57,550 nt of DNA from an uncultured Hyphomicrobium sp. (GTDB lineage Bacteria; Pseudomonadota; Alphaproteobacteria; Rhizobiales; Hyphomicrobiaceae): contig NZ_CADEFI010000002.1 in NCBI RefSeq assembly GCF_902826555.1, forward strand, positions 64,685-122,234. Direction: 5' to 3'. The notes beneath the pieces were generated by a model. The model saw only the letters and a list, made by a program, of their open reading frames with translations, was not told the DNA's origin and ran no database searches. The position numbers and the translations under genes were made by a program. Below are positions 9,501-18,613 of the stretch, one piece after another; within the stretch, counting starts at the first letter, position 1; every line of letters begins with the position of its first letter.

Positions 9501-9524
9501 CCCGGCGGCCGTGAGACCGCCGGG
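9501..9524 (-). terminator. Intercistronic hairpin between mtkB and ppc
   Basis: CCCGGCGG (9501-9508) and CCGCCGGG (9517-9524) form a perfect 8-bp stem with an 8-nt loop. Read leftward, the transcript continues CCCCTCTTTCT, a pyrimidine-rich tract. It may act as an attenuator or partial terminator that lowers ppc expression relative to mtkAB, or as an mRNA-stability hairpin. Confidence 0.5.
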
Positions 9525-9572
9525 TCGTCGGGTCGGACCTGCCATCGGGTGCAGGGCCAAGCCCGGACCTAG

Positions 9573-9645
9573 AGTGCTTCCTGGAATTCAGCTCTCCGGA
9601 GCCGTTGCGGGCCACGCAAGACACGGATCCGGAGAGGGAAGCACG
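9573..9645. repeat. Intergenic palindromic repeat, family 1 (copy 2)
   Basis: The outer arms GTGCTTCC (9574-9581) and GGAAGCAC (9637-9644) enclose the inner arms CTCTCCGGA (9592-9600) and TCCGGAGAG (9628-9636). All pairs are perfect. It lies in the 222-bp mtkB-ppc spacer. The outer arms match those of the copy at the left edge of the window, while the inside is different. Confidence 0.6.
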
Positions 9646-9658
9646 TCAAGCGAAGGAG

Positions 9659-10555
<897 letters not shown>

Positions 10556-10567
10556 TTGTTTTCCTCC

Positions 10568-11737
10568 TTACGCGGCTTTCTTGGCGGCCGAAACGGCCTT
10601 GTTTGCTGCGTCTGCCAGCGTCTCCGCGCTGATCATGGTGAGGCCGCTCTGATCGATGATCTTGCGGCCCTCTTCGACGTTGGTGCCGGCTAGGCGCACG
10701 ACGATCGGAATCTGAATGTCGAGCTCCTTGATGGCGTCGACGACGCCCTTCGCCACCCAGTCGCACCGGTTGATGCCGGCGAACACGTTGACGAGGATCG
10801 CCTTCACGTTCTTGTCGCGCAGCACTGCCTTGAACGACTTCGTCACGCGCTCGGGGCTCGCGCCGCCGCCGATGTCGAGGAAGTTCGCCGGCTCGCCGCC
10901 CGCGAGCTTGATCATGTCGAGCGTTGCCATTGCCAGGCCCGCGCCGTTCACGATGCAGCCGATGTCTCCGTCGAGTCCGACATAGGAAAGACCGCGATCG
11001 TTGGCGTAGGTCTCGCGCGGATCCTCCTGGCTCTTGTCGCGCAGCTCGGCGATTTGCGGACGGCGGAACAGCGCGTTCTCGTCGAAGCTCATCTTGGCGT
11101 CGAGCGCGACGACGGTCTTCTGCTTGGTGATGACCAGCGGGTTGATCTCGAGCATGGAGGCATCGAGATCGCGGAAAGCGCGATAGCAGCCGAGGATGAC
11201 GCGCTCGAGCTTGCCGATGATCTCGGGATCGGCGCCGAGCCCGAAAGCCACCTCGCGGGCCTGGAACGCCTGCATGCCCACCGCGGGATCGACCTGCACT
11301 TTGATGATGGTGTCGGGCTGGCTGTGCGAGATCTCTTCGATGTCCATGCCGCCCGCTGCCGACGAGACGACGACGATACGCTCGGCTGCGCGGTCCATCA
11401 CGAAGGAGAGGTAGATCTCCTTGTCGATGTCGGTCGCTTCCTCGATGTAGAGGCGCGACACGAGCTTGCCCGCGGGGCCGGTCTGGATGGTGACCAGCTT
11501 CTTGCCGAGCAGGCCTTCGGATGCGGCCTCGACTTCGCTCTCCTGGCTGCAGACCTTGATGCCGCCGGCTTTGCCGCGGGCACCCGAGTGGACCTGCGCC
11601 TTGACCACCCAGCGTGCGCCGCCGAGCTCATGCGCCCGGTAAACGGCCTGCTCCGGGCTGTAGGCGAGCCCGCCGCGCGGGACAGGCACGCCGAACTTCG
11701 CGAGAAGCTCCTTCGCCTGGTACTCGTGAATGTCCAT
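10568..11737 (-). CDS. mtkA: Malate--CoA ligase (malate thiokinase) beta subunit
   Basis: 389 aa ATP-grasp protein related to SucC, starting [20 protein letters not shown]. The ATP-grasp fold covers about 1-240 and the CoA-ligase domain follows, with the conserved [18 protein letters not shown] and [10 protein letters not shown] motifs. It activates malate to malyl-CoA with MtkB. The start has AGGAGG-like bases upstream (GGTCC/AAGGAGG in the leader). It sits between mclA (42 bp upstream) and mtkB. Succinate activation as a side reaction cannot be excluded from sequence. Confidence 0.93.
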   Translation of the reverse strand: MDIHEYQAKELLAKFGVPVPRGGLAYSPEQAVYRAHELGGARWVVKAQVHSGARGKAGGIKVCSQESEVEAASEGLLGKKLVTIQTGPAGKLVSRLYIEEATDIDKEIYLSFVMDRAAERIVVVSSAAGGMDIEEISHSQPDTIIKVQVDPAVGMQAFQAREVAFGLGADPEIIGKLERVILGCYRAFRDLDASMLEINPLVITKQKTVVALDAKMSFDENALFRRPQIAELRDKSQEDPRETYANDRGLSYVGLDGDIGCIVNGAGLAMATLDMIKLAGGEPANFLDIGGGASPERVTKSFKAVLRDKNVKAILVNVFAGINRCDWVAKGVVDAIKELDIQIPIVVRLAGTNVEEGRKIIDQSGLTMISAETLADAANKAVSAAKKAA

Positions 11738-11779
11738 TTTGGACCTCCTTGGGGGGGAACTGTTTCCTGTCGCTTCTTC

Positions 11780-12736
11780 TTATTTCGCGCGTGCGGCTTC
11801 GCCGGCCTTGATCGACGCGGCGGTGGCCAGGATGTGGTTGGCCATCTTTTCCGAAGCGGCGTCGATCATCTTGCCGTCGAGCGACGCGGCGCCCTTGCCC
11901 TGCGCGGCGGCTTCCTTGAGAGCAACCAGGATGCGCTCGGCCTTGGTGACCTCGGCCGCCGTCGGCGAGTAGATCTCGTTGGCGAGCTCGATCTGCGAAG
12001 GATGGATCGCCCACTTGCCTTCCATGCCGAGCGCGGCGCCGCGACGGCAGGCGGCCTTGTAGCCGTCCGGATCGTCGATGCCGCCGAACGGGCCGTCGAT
12101 GGGACGCAGGCCGAACGCACGGCAGGCGACCGTCATGCGCGACAGCGGGAAGTGCCACTGGTCGCCCGGATAGTCGGGGTTGAGGCCGCCGATGACGACG
12201 GTGCGCGCCTTGTTGAAGGCCGAGTAGTCGGCGACGCCGAAGTGCATCGACTCGAGTCGGCTGTTGGCGGAGGCGATGGCTTCCACGTTCGCCATGCCGA
12301 GCGGCGTCTCGATCAGCGCTTCCATGCCGATCTTGTGCGGAAGACCCTTCGCGACCTCAATCTGGCTGACGATCGTCTCGACAGTGTAGACGTCGGCAGG
12401 CACGCCCACCTTCGGCACCAGGATGGTATCGAGCTTCGAGCCCGCCTGCTCCACGATGTCGACCACGTCGCGATACATGTAATGCGTGTCGAGGCCGTTG
12501 ATGCGCACCGACACGCTCTTGCCGGCGCCCTTCCAGTCGAGGTCGTTTAGCGCCTGGATGATGTTCTTGCGGGCCTGCTCCTTGTCCGGCGGAGCAACGG
12601 CATCCTCGCAATCGAGGAACACATAGTCGGCGGCGCTCTTGTGGGCGCGGTCGATCATCGTCGGATTGGAGCCGGGGACGGCCAGGTACGAGCGCTGCAG
12701 GCGCTGCTTGCGGATCGGATAAAGGGTGTAGCTCAT
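11780..12736 (-). CDS. mclA: L-malyl-CoA/beta-methylmalyl-CoA lyase
   Basis: 318 aa CitE-like TIM barrel. It splits malyl-CoA to acetyl-CoA and glyoxylate, closing the serine cycle. Visible motifs are RSYLAVPGSNPTMI (CoA contact), DCEDAVAP (metal/acid site), VRING with the catalytic Arg, ETPLGMANVEAIA with the metal-binding Glu, HFGVADYSA and GKWAIHPSQI. In the well-known Methylorubrum extorquens layout mclA follows ppc; here it sits between sgaA and mtkA. Confidence 0.95.
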   Translation of the reverse strand: MSYTLYPIRKQRLQRSYLAVPGSNPTMIDRAHKSAADYVFLDCEDAVAPPDKEQARKNIIQALNDLDWKGAGKSVSVRINGLDTHYMYRDVVDIVEQAGSKLDTILVPKVGVPADVYTVETIVSQIEVAKGLPHKIGMEALIETPLGMANVEAIASANSRLESMHFGVADYSAFNKARTVVIGGLNPDYPGDQWHFPLSRMTVACRAFGLRPIDGPFGGIDDPDGYKAACRRGAALGMEGKWAIHPSQIELANEIYSPTAAEVTKAERILVALKEAAAQGKGAASLDGKMIDAASEKMANHILATAASIKAGEAARAK

Positions 12737-12818
12737 CGGGGTTTCCTTGATGGCGTTTCTTGAGACACTTCGGGCTTTGTCCGTAACCGGCCGGCCGCGG
12801 GCACCCGAGTGAGTTGTT

Positions 12819-12828
12819 GAGAATTGAA
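12819..12828. promoter_or_regulatory. Half-site of the sgaA-upstream repeat, ahead of mclA
   Basis: GAGAATTGAA here is identical to 14239-14248, the left arm (with two extra bases) of the perfect inverted repeat upstream of sgaA. The flanking GTTGTTGA and GTTGATGTGA also resemble each other. It lies about 85 bp before the mclA start. A shared regulator is an inference. Confidence 0.35.
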
Positions 12829-12830
12829 TA

Positions 12831-12857
12831 GGGCGGCGCCTCTGAGAGACGCCGCCC
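12831..12857 (-). terminator. Hairpin between sgaA and mclA
   Basis: GGGCGGCG (12831-12838) pairs with CGCCGCCC (12850-12857), and CTCT (12840-12843) with AGAG (12845-12848), giving a long near-perfect stem. Leftward it is followed by TATTCAATTCT. It lies directly after the sgaA stop, so it may terminate part of the sgaA transcript or protect its 3' end, with mclA served by read-through or its own promoter. Confidence 0.55.
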
Positions 12858-12863
12858 CGCGAA

Positions 12864-14069
12864 CTATGCGGCTTTGGAAAGCGCGGGCTTTGTCGCCGTC
12901 TTGCTGAAGTACTCAGCCGCGGCGCCGGTGCCCGAGCCGAACTTGATCGGCACGCCGCAATCCTTGAGCGCCATTTCGACGTTGAACAGCACGCCGCCGA
13001 TCATGCCCTCGTCGAGGGCGCCGAGGTGACCGATGCGGAACACCTTGCCGGCGACCTTGTTGAGGCCGGTTCCGAGCGAGGTGTTGTAGCGGTAGTACGC
13101 GGTCTTCAGAACGTTGTTGGCATCGATGCCCTCGGGCACGACGATGGCGGACACCGTGTCGGAATGCCACTTTGGCTCCTTCGCGCAGAGCTTGAGGCCC
13201 CAGGCATCGACCGCGGCGCGCACGCCGGAGGCAAGGCGCGTGTGGCGCGCGATGACGTTGTCGAGGCCTTCGGCGAAGATGAGGTCGATGGATGCGCGCA
13301 GGCCACGGATGAGCTGCGTGGCCGGAGTATACGGGAAGTAGCCAAGATCGTTGGTCTTGATCATGTCTTCCCAGGAGAAGAAGCAACGGTTCATGCGGCC
13401 GTTGAGGCTCTTGTTGGCGTCGAGCGCCTTCTGCGACACGGCCAGGATGCCAAGGCCGGTTGGCAGCATGAAGCCCTTCTGCGAGCCGGAGACGCAAGCG
13501 TCAACGCCCCACTCGCCCATGCGCATGTCGAGCGAGCCGACCGACGAGACGCCGTCGACGAACAGCAGTGCAGGGTGCTTGGCGGCGTCGAGTGCCTTGC
13601 GCACGCCGGCGATGTCGGAGGACACGCCCGTTGCCGTCTCGTTGTGCGTGGCGAAGACGGCCTTGATCTCGTGGTTCTTGTCCTTGGCCAGGATGTCGGC
13701 GTACTTCTCGAGCGGAACGCCCGTGCCCCACTCTTCGTCACAAAGCTCGACCTTGAGACCGAGACGCTCGGCCATATCGACCCAGAGCAGCGAGAACTGG
13801 CCGAAGCGGCTCATCAGAACCTTGTCGCCGACGGCGAGCGTGTTGGTGATCGCCGATTCCCAGGCGCCGGTGCCCGACGACGGAAAGATGAAAACGCGGC
13901 CGTCCTTCTGCTTGAAGACCTTCTTGAGGTCCTCGAAGATCGGGAGCGTGAATTTGGGGAACTCGGGGCTGCGCATGTCCTCCATGGGGAGGTTCATTGC
14001 CATGCGAACGGCGTCCGGAATATTGGTCGGGCCAGGGATGAACAGGTGCGGCTTCACCATCGTAGTCAT
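12864..14069 (-). CDS. sgaA: Serine--glyoxylate aminotransferase
   Basis: 401 aa PLP enzyme from the ATG at 14069, which has GGAGGAGA upstream; the open frame extends 14 codons further without a ribosome site. It transfers the amino group of serine to glyoxylate, giving hydroxypyruvate and glycine, a defining serine-cycle step. Fold-type I features are SSGTGAWE (64-71), THNETATG (141-148), VDGVSSVGS (171-179) and the Schiff-base lysine in SGSQKGF (Lys198). It is first in the sgaA-mclA-mtkA-mtkB-ppc run and has a long, dyad-rich upstream region. Confidence 0.95.
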   Translation of the reverse strand: MTTMVKPHLFIPGPTNIPDAVRMAMNLPMEDMRSPEFPKFTLPIFEDLKKVFKQKDGRVFIFPSSGTGAWESAITNTLAVGDKVLMSRFGQFSLLWVDMAERLGLKVELCDEEWGTGVPLEKYADILAKDKNHEIKAVFATHNETATGVSSDIAGVRKALDAAKHPALLFVDGVSSVGSLDMRMGEWGVDACVSGSQKGFMLPTGLGILAVSQKALDANKSLNGRMNRCFFSWEDMIKTNDLGYFPYTPATQLIRGLRASIDLIFAEGLDNVIARHTRLASGVRAAVDAWGLKLCAKEPKWHSDTVSAIVVPEGIDANNVLKTAYYRYNTSLGTGLNKVAGKVFRIGHLGALDEGMIGGVLFNVEMALKDCGVPIKFGSGTGAAAEYFSKTATKPALSKAA

Positions 14070-14240
14070 CTGCGTCTCCTCCAGTGTGGCGTTTCGAGTT
14101 TCTTGCACCAACCTTAGCGTCTAGTGCGCCAAGCGTCAGCTCAACAGCCGCGGCGTCCGGCAAAAAGGCAGAGCCTCGTGCGTGGAGCCGCGCGTTTGCC
14201 GACTGTTGTGATCGCCCTCGGACAGGATCGGTTGATGTGA

Positions 14241-14266
14241 GAATTGAACGCCTTTCGGTTCAATTC
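14241..14266. promoter_or_regulatory. Perfect inverted repeat upstream of sgaA (candidate operator)
   Basis: GAATTGAAC (14241-14249) and GTTCAATTC (14258-14266) are perfect 9-bp arms around 8 bases, 172 bp before the sgaA start. AT-rich arms in a GC-rich gap, with arm centres about 17 bp apart, fit a dimeric regulator such as a LysR- or LuxR-type protein. Which protein binds is unknown. Part of one arm recurs ahead of mclA. Confidence 0.55.
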
Positions 14267-14341
14267 GTAACATCTTCCTAACCGTGCGCAATACCCGGTT
14301 GGGCGACGGCACAAATCTCTTGGGTAGGCTTATGGGCGGTG

Positions 14342-14399
14342 TTTGCCGACCTGGGAATTGCCCAGTTGGGTAGTTTCTGCCTACCCACCCTGCGGCAAA
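14342..14399 (-). ncRNA. Three-way-junction-like structured element upstream of sgaA
   Basis: Three perfectly paired helices nest in 58 bases. The closing stem is TTTGCCG (14342-14348) with CGGCAAA (14393-14399). Inside are hairpin CTGGG (14351-14355)/CCCAG (14361-14365) and hairpin TGGGTAG (14367-14373)/CTACCCA (14381-14387). A further TGGGTAG copy lies at 14321-14327. It could be a structured 5' leader of sgaA, a 3' end of the upstream regulator mRNA, or a cluster of protein sites in DNA. No known RNA family was recognised. Confidence 0.4.
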
Positions 14400-14452
14400 T
14401 TCGGGACGGCTGACGCACAGCAGCGCAGATCACTGGCCCCTTCAAAACCTGC

Positions 14453-14484
14453 AGCATGATCGCGATGCGATCGGAATGGCCATG
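14453..14484. repeat. Nested palindrome at the 3' end of the response-regulator gene
   Basis: GATCGC and GCGATC flank GAT just inside AGCATG/CATGCT outer arms. The AGCATGATC...CATGCT frame resembles a common Hyphomicrobiales intergenic palindrome. It directly follows the stop of the minus-strand regulator and may act as its 3' hairpin. Confidence 0.4.
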
Positions 14485-14486
14485 CT

Positions 14487-15119
14487 CTAGCGCATTTCGC
14501 GCTGAGCCTGCTGCGTCATGAACAGTGCCACCGCCATGGCGCGATTGTTGACGTTGAGCTTATCGTAGAGGTTCTTCAAGTGGTATTTCACTGTGTTTCT
14601 TGAAATACCGATGCGCGCTGCAATTTGCAGGTTCGACCATCCGTCCGCAAGAGCCGCGAGCAATTCCCGCTCGCGCACCGTGAGCACGTCCAGCGGATCC
14701 TTGCTTGCCGCATCCATGTCTACGTAGGGAAACGAGACGCGTCCGTGCGACACCGACGAGATCGTCTCGAGCAAGACCTCCGGCTCGTCGCTTTTCGACA
14801 TGAAGCCCCAGGCACCCGCCTTGATCGTGCGCCGCAGCACATCCATGCCCGGCTCGCCCGTATAGACGATCGTGCGCACGTCGGAGCGCCTCTCCTTGAG
14901 GCCCGCCAGGACATCGCCGCCGGTCATGTCCGGCAACGACCAGCCGATGATCGCGATCTCGACCTTATGCGCCTCGATGAGCTCGAGGAAGGCAGATCCT
15001 GTAGACACGGCCGCCGTCACGGTGAATCGGCCGTCGCGCGCGATGATGTCGACAAGGCCCGTCCGGACGACGGGGTTCTTGTCGGCGATTGCAACGGTGC
15101 GGCGGATCTCTTTCGGCAT
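14487..15119 (-). CDS. LuxR/NarL-type response regulator with atypical receiver
   Basis: 210 aa. The receiver domain (about 5-125) is followed by a LuxR helix-turn-helix (about 145-205; LTVRERELLAALADG, NTVKYHLKNLYDKL). The site that normally holds the phosphorylated Asp is Gly59 (IAIIGWSLPDMTGG), and the acidic pair is reduced to D13-K14, while Thr87 and Lys109 remain. It therefore probably does not use normal Asp phosphorylation. It is upstream of and collinear with the sgaA operon, separated by the 417-bp dyad-rich gap, so regulation of C1 genes is a reasonable guess but unproven. Confidence 0.85.
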   Translation of the reverse strand: MPKEIRRTVAIADKNPVVRTGLVDIIARDGRFTVTAAVSTGSAFLELIEAHKVEIAIIGWSLPDMTGGDVLAGLKERRSDVRTIVYTGEPGMDVLRRTIKAGAWGFMSKSDEPEVLLETISSVSHGRVSFPYVDMDAASKDPLDVLTVRERELLAALADGWSNLQIAARIGISRNTVKYHLKNLYDKLNVNNRAMAVALFMTQQAQREMR

Positions 15120-15265
15120 ATATCGAAAAAACTCGAAGGTTCGGGAGCAGGACGCGCCTTCGCGTCCGCCGGCCCAGCCTGGATGTTTACTTTATCCGCC
15201 CGGAGGCTGGTCGAGCCAGCACCATCGCAAGGCATGGCGAACGAGCCCTGGAGGTCTCGTGCCGG

Positions 15266-16228
15266 TCAGCGGTCGCGGAAATGCGACGTCGCACGCACAA
15301 GCTCGTGGATGATGCCGGGCTCCGTCATGGCATGCCCTGCATCGGGGACGATACGCAACTCGGCAGATGGCCACACCTTCTTGAGGTCCCAGGCATTGCG
15401 GACCGGTGTCACGACATCGTAGCGCCCGTGCACGATCACGCCGGGAATGCCGGCCAGCCGGTGAGCTTGCTTCAGCAACGCACCGTCCTCCGTAAAAAAG
15501 CCCGCGTTGACGAAATAGTGGCATTCGATGCGGGCGAACGCGAGCGCATAGGCCGGGTTGGCAAAAGAGCGCACCCGCACGGGGTCCTCGATCAACGAGA
15601 GCGTGGTTCCCTCCCACACGCTCCAGGCTTCCGCCGCCGGAATATGAACTCGGGGATCGGGGTCGGTGAGGCGCCGGTAGTACGCGCCGATCATGTCGCC
15701 TCGCTCCTCCGGCGGGATGACACGCTCGAATGCCTCCCAGGCCTCCGGAAAGAGCGCGCTGCACCCGTCCTGGTAGAACCAGAGGAGCTCGCTCTTGCGC
15801 AGCAGAAAAATGCCTCTGAGCACCAGCGCGCTCACGCGATCGGGATGCGTCACGGCGTAGGCCAGTGCCAGCGTCGATCCCCACGAGCCACCGAAGAGTT
15901 GCCAGCGCGGAAGTTCGAGATGGCAGCGCAGGTGCTCAATATCGTCGACCAGATGCCAGGTCGTGTTGTTCTCGATCGATGCATTGGGCATCGAGCGCCC
16001 GCACCCGCGCTGGTCAAGCAGAATGATCCGGTAATGCCGCGGATCGTGAAAACGGCGCATGGCGGGATTGCATCCTCCGCCCGGTCCGCCGTGCACGATC
16101 AGCGCCGGTTCCCCGTCCGGATTTCCGCATTCGGCGAAATACAGCGAATGCCCGTCGCCCGTGGCGACGAAGCCCTCGTTGAAAAGCTCGCGCGGAGGAT
16201 AGGGAGTGAGGCGGTCTCGGGACGACAT
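15266..16228 (-). CDS. pip: Proline iminopeptidase
   Basis: 320 aa alpha/beta-hydrolase, S33 family. It removes N-terminal proline from peptides. The oxyanion segment is HGGPGGG (46-52), the nucleophile Ser115 in GGSWGS, and the remaining triad lies in HGRYDVVTP and DAGHAMTEP near the C-terminus. The DQRGCGRS signature (72-79) is diagnostic. Length is normal. No signal peptide, so cytoplasmic. It lies 81 bp downstream of the symporter gene in the same direction. Confidence 0.93.
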   Translation of the reverse strand: MSSRDRLTPYPPRELFNEGFVATGDGHSLYFAECGNPDGEPALIVHGGPGGGCNPAMRRFHDPRHYRIILLDQRGCGRSMPNASIENNTTWHLVDDIEHLRCHLELPRWQLFGGSWGSTLALAYAVTHPDRVSALVLRGIFLLRKSELLWFYQDGCSALFPEAWEAFERVIPPEERGDMIGAYYRRLTDPDPRVHIPAAEAWSVWEGTTLSLIEDPVRVRSFANPAYALAFARIECHYFVNAGFFTEDGALLKQAHRLAGIPGVIVHGRYDVVTPVRNAWDLKKVWPSAELRIVPDAGHAMTEPGIIHELVRATSHFRDR

Positions 16229-16309
16229 CGGCCTTCCAGTACGCTTCCGGTCTTGGCGCGCTGCCCGCGCTGCTGTTTAGCCTGTGAACTCTTGAATTCG
16301 ATCGAGAGC

Positions 16310-18133
16310 CTAGACCTTCTTGCGGCGCAGATGGCGCATTTCACGATCGTAGAGAATTTCGCCGCCTGGCACGCGAATGTCGCGCACGAGCTCGAGCAGG
16401 TTGCGCGGGGGAGCAGGCGTCGCGAGCGCGACCGCGATTGTGGCAACGGCACCGGCCGGCAGTCCGATGGCGGCCGCGAGCGCCCCGTCTGTCCCGGTAA
16501 GCCCTGCTTCGCCGGCGATGATTGCAAGCACCGTGACGCAGAACCCCGTCAAAAGCCCGGCCACCGCTCCGAAAGCATTGAGCCGCTTCCACCAGATGGA
16601 AAGCAGCATGACTGGAAACGCGGCCGCGCCCGTGAGCGCAATCGCCCATAGCATGAGATCGAGCGGATCGGTTGGCGCCAGGAGGGCGATCAACCCAGCG
16701 AACGCAGCCGCCGTTCCGAGCGCGATCCGCGACACGATGAGACGCGGGACCGGCTTCGCCGGCAGCCAGGAGAGCCCGTACATGATGTCTTCGGCGAGGA
16801 TGTTGCCGAGAGCCAGCGCCACGGCACCCGCTGTCGCCAGCGCGGCGGCGACGATGCCGCCGGCAGCCAGATAGACGAGTGCGGCCGGCATCTCGGCCAC
16901 GATCGGCAGGCTGAGGAGCACGTCGTCCCGGCTCACGCTGAAGCTTGCCAGCGTCGGCCGGCCGTCCCCGCTTACGGAAATGATGCCGTGCGTCTGTAGC
17001 GTCTCGAACCATGCCGGAAAGCGCACCGGTCCGGCGGCGGTCACGATGTCCGTCAGGTAGTCGCGCATGAAAACGGCGACCGAGGCGACCGTGAGCATGG
17101 CGATGCCGAACAGCAGCGTCGCCCAGCCGAGCGACTTGCGCGCCTCGTACACGCCCGGCGTCCCCGCGACACGGGGCAGGAGCCATGGCGCACTCGCAAG
17201 CCCAGCCACCATGGAGAGCGTCGCGATAACGAACGCGAGCGGCCCCACGCTGCCGAAGGCGTCGGAATAACGCTTGGCAATGAGCGAAAGACCTTCGCCC
17301 GGTATGTCGAACGCGAGCGCCGGCGGAAGGATGATCGGCAATCCCTGTGCCGCCTCCGCCCGCCCGATCGCGCGCAGCACGGGACCCGCGGAAATCTGCG
17401 GCAGAGGCAGATTGGTGACGATGACGCCCACGATCGCCACCGGCACCAGGAGCGCGATCAGAGCGGCGATGCTCTGCGCCGCCGAGGACCACGCGAGCGA
17501 ACGCATCCCGCCGGCCGTAAGCGTGACCACGACTACGGCCACCAGCAGCATCACCGCCATCGATTGCGAGATGGGGATGAACCACGTCGCCGCGTGCGCG
17601 CCGATCCTGAGCTCCGCCGCGATGACGAGCAGCATGGGAACCGCCAGCACCGCGCCGGCCACCAGCCTCAGCGCCCGGCTGTCGAAACGCTTGCCGAGGT
17701 AGCTCGGCACCGTGAAAGCCCCGAATTTCCGGAAGAACGGCGCCAGCAGCACCGCCATGACCACGAAGCCCGCCAAGCCACCGATCACGAGACACAGCGC
17801 ATCGAACCCGATCAGGAAGAACACGCCCGTGAGCGTGACGAGGCCGGTTGCCCCGAGCGCGGTCTGCGCGAGCACCAGGCCGGTGTAGAAGGCTGGAACC
17901 CGCCGGCCGGCGGCGAAATAATCGATCGGCTCGCTCGTGTAGGCGGCGAGGCCGATGGCGGCATAGAGCACGATCGGCCCGAGGAACATCGTGAGCCGGA
18001 GCGCGGAATCGCCGACACCGAGCCCCTCGAGGATGAGGGTGATCAGCGCCAGCGCGACGAACGCGCTCATGAAGATGCCGAAATAGGTCCCGAGGCGCGG
18101 ATTGACGTAGCCGGTCCGATGCGAGAACGACAT
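16310..18133 (-). CDS. Sodium:solute symporter, large subunit (VC_2705/ActP-like subfamily)
   Basis: 607 aa with about 13 hydrophobic segments of the SSS family. It starts with MSFSHRTGYVNPRLG and has the family stretches TSEPIDYFAAGRRVPAFYTGL and VPSYLGKRFDSRALR. Proteins of this subfamily occur with a DUF4212 small subunit, which is exactly what is encoded 50 bp upstream. The substrate is probably a small carboxylate such as acetate, but this is family inference. The C-terminal tail ends in a basic HLRRKKV. Confidence 0.88.
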   Translation of the reverse strand: MSFSHRTGYVNPRLGTYFGIFMSAFVALALITLILEGLGVGDSALRLTMFLGPIVLYAAIGLAAYTSEPIDYFAAGRRVPAFYTGLVLAQTALGATGLVTLTGVFFLIGFDALCLVIGGLAGFVVMAVLLAPFFRKFGAFTVPSYLGKRFDSRALRLVAGAVLAVPMLLVIAAELRIGAHAATWFIPISQSMAVMLLVAVVVVTLTAGGMRSLAWSSAAQSIAALIALLVPVAIVGVIVTNLPLPQISAGPVLRAIGRAEAAQGLPIILPPALAFDIPGEGLSLIAKRYSDAFGSVGPLAFVIATLSMVAGLASAPWLLPRVAGTPGVYEARKSLGWATLLFGIAMLTVASVAVFMRDYLTDIVTAAGPVRFPAWFETLQTHGIISVSGDGRPTLASFSVSRDDVLLSLPIVAEMPAALVYLAAGGIVAAALATAGAVALALGNILAEDIMYGLSWLPAKPVPRLIVSRIALGTAAAFAGLIALLAPTDPLDLMLWAIALTGAAAFPVMLLSIWWKRLNAFGAVAGLLTGFCVTVLAIIAGEAGLTGTDGALAAAIGLPAGAVATIAVALATPAPPRNLLELVRDIRVPGGEILYDREMRHLRRKKV

Positions 18134-18183
18134 GGCTTTAGGACTCCGTCCGGTCGCGAGCGGGGGCTCGGCGCCTGCGCCGC

Positions 18184-18444
18184 TCAGGCGTCCTCATGCG
18201 CGCCGTGCCAGTGATCGATGGCGTCCTGCCGGTTGACGAAGCTTGCCACCGTGATCACCGCGATCAGCACCAGTCCATGCAGCGACAGGAAGTAGCCGAG
18301 CGGGAACCCCATAAACTTGCTCGAATTCAGGCGGTCGGCATAGAGGGGCAGCACGAGGATGACCGCGAGGAACGGCACCAGGCTGGCCAGCATCTGCCAC
18401 TTGGTGTGCCGCCAGTAGGGTTTTCGCTCGCGACGTTCGATCAT
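18184..18444 (-). CDS. DUF4212 symporter small subunit
   Basis: 86 aa, with two membrane helices (about 20-36 and 49-68) and the family pattern YWRHTKWQM...FPLGYFLSLHGLVLIAV. DUF4212 proteins are partners of SSS transporters, and the large subunit follows after 50 bp on the same strand. It likely aids assembly or coupling in the inner membrane. Confidence 0.9.
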   Translation of the reverse strand: MIERRERKPYWRHTKWQMLASLVPFLAVILVLPLYADRLNSSKFMGFPLGYFLSLHGLVLIAVITVASFVNRQDAIDHWHGAHEDA

Positions 18445-18613
18445 GACGGTTTTCCATCCATCCTCTGTCCCGACCGTGACGTGCGCGGGACTTGTGGTTC
18501 CAATGAGGCGATTTTCCGCCCCAGCCGAGAATTGCCGGTTTGCTCAGGCTACCCTAGCATCGGCCCCGCGGCTCGGAGCGAGTCGAAATCGATTGTCTGA
18601 AGGAAGCTTGCGA

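Noticed and set aside
6482-9514. A 1010-codon open frame on the plus strand opposite ppc
   Set aside because: It is antisense to a clearly homologous PEP carboxylase, is rich in Arg/Glu/Leu/Ala as expected from the complement of GC-rich codons, and has no family motif.
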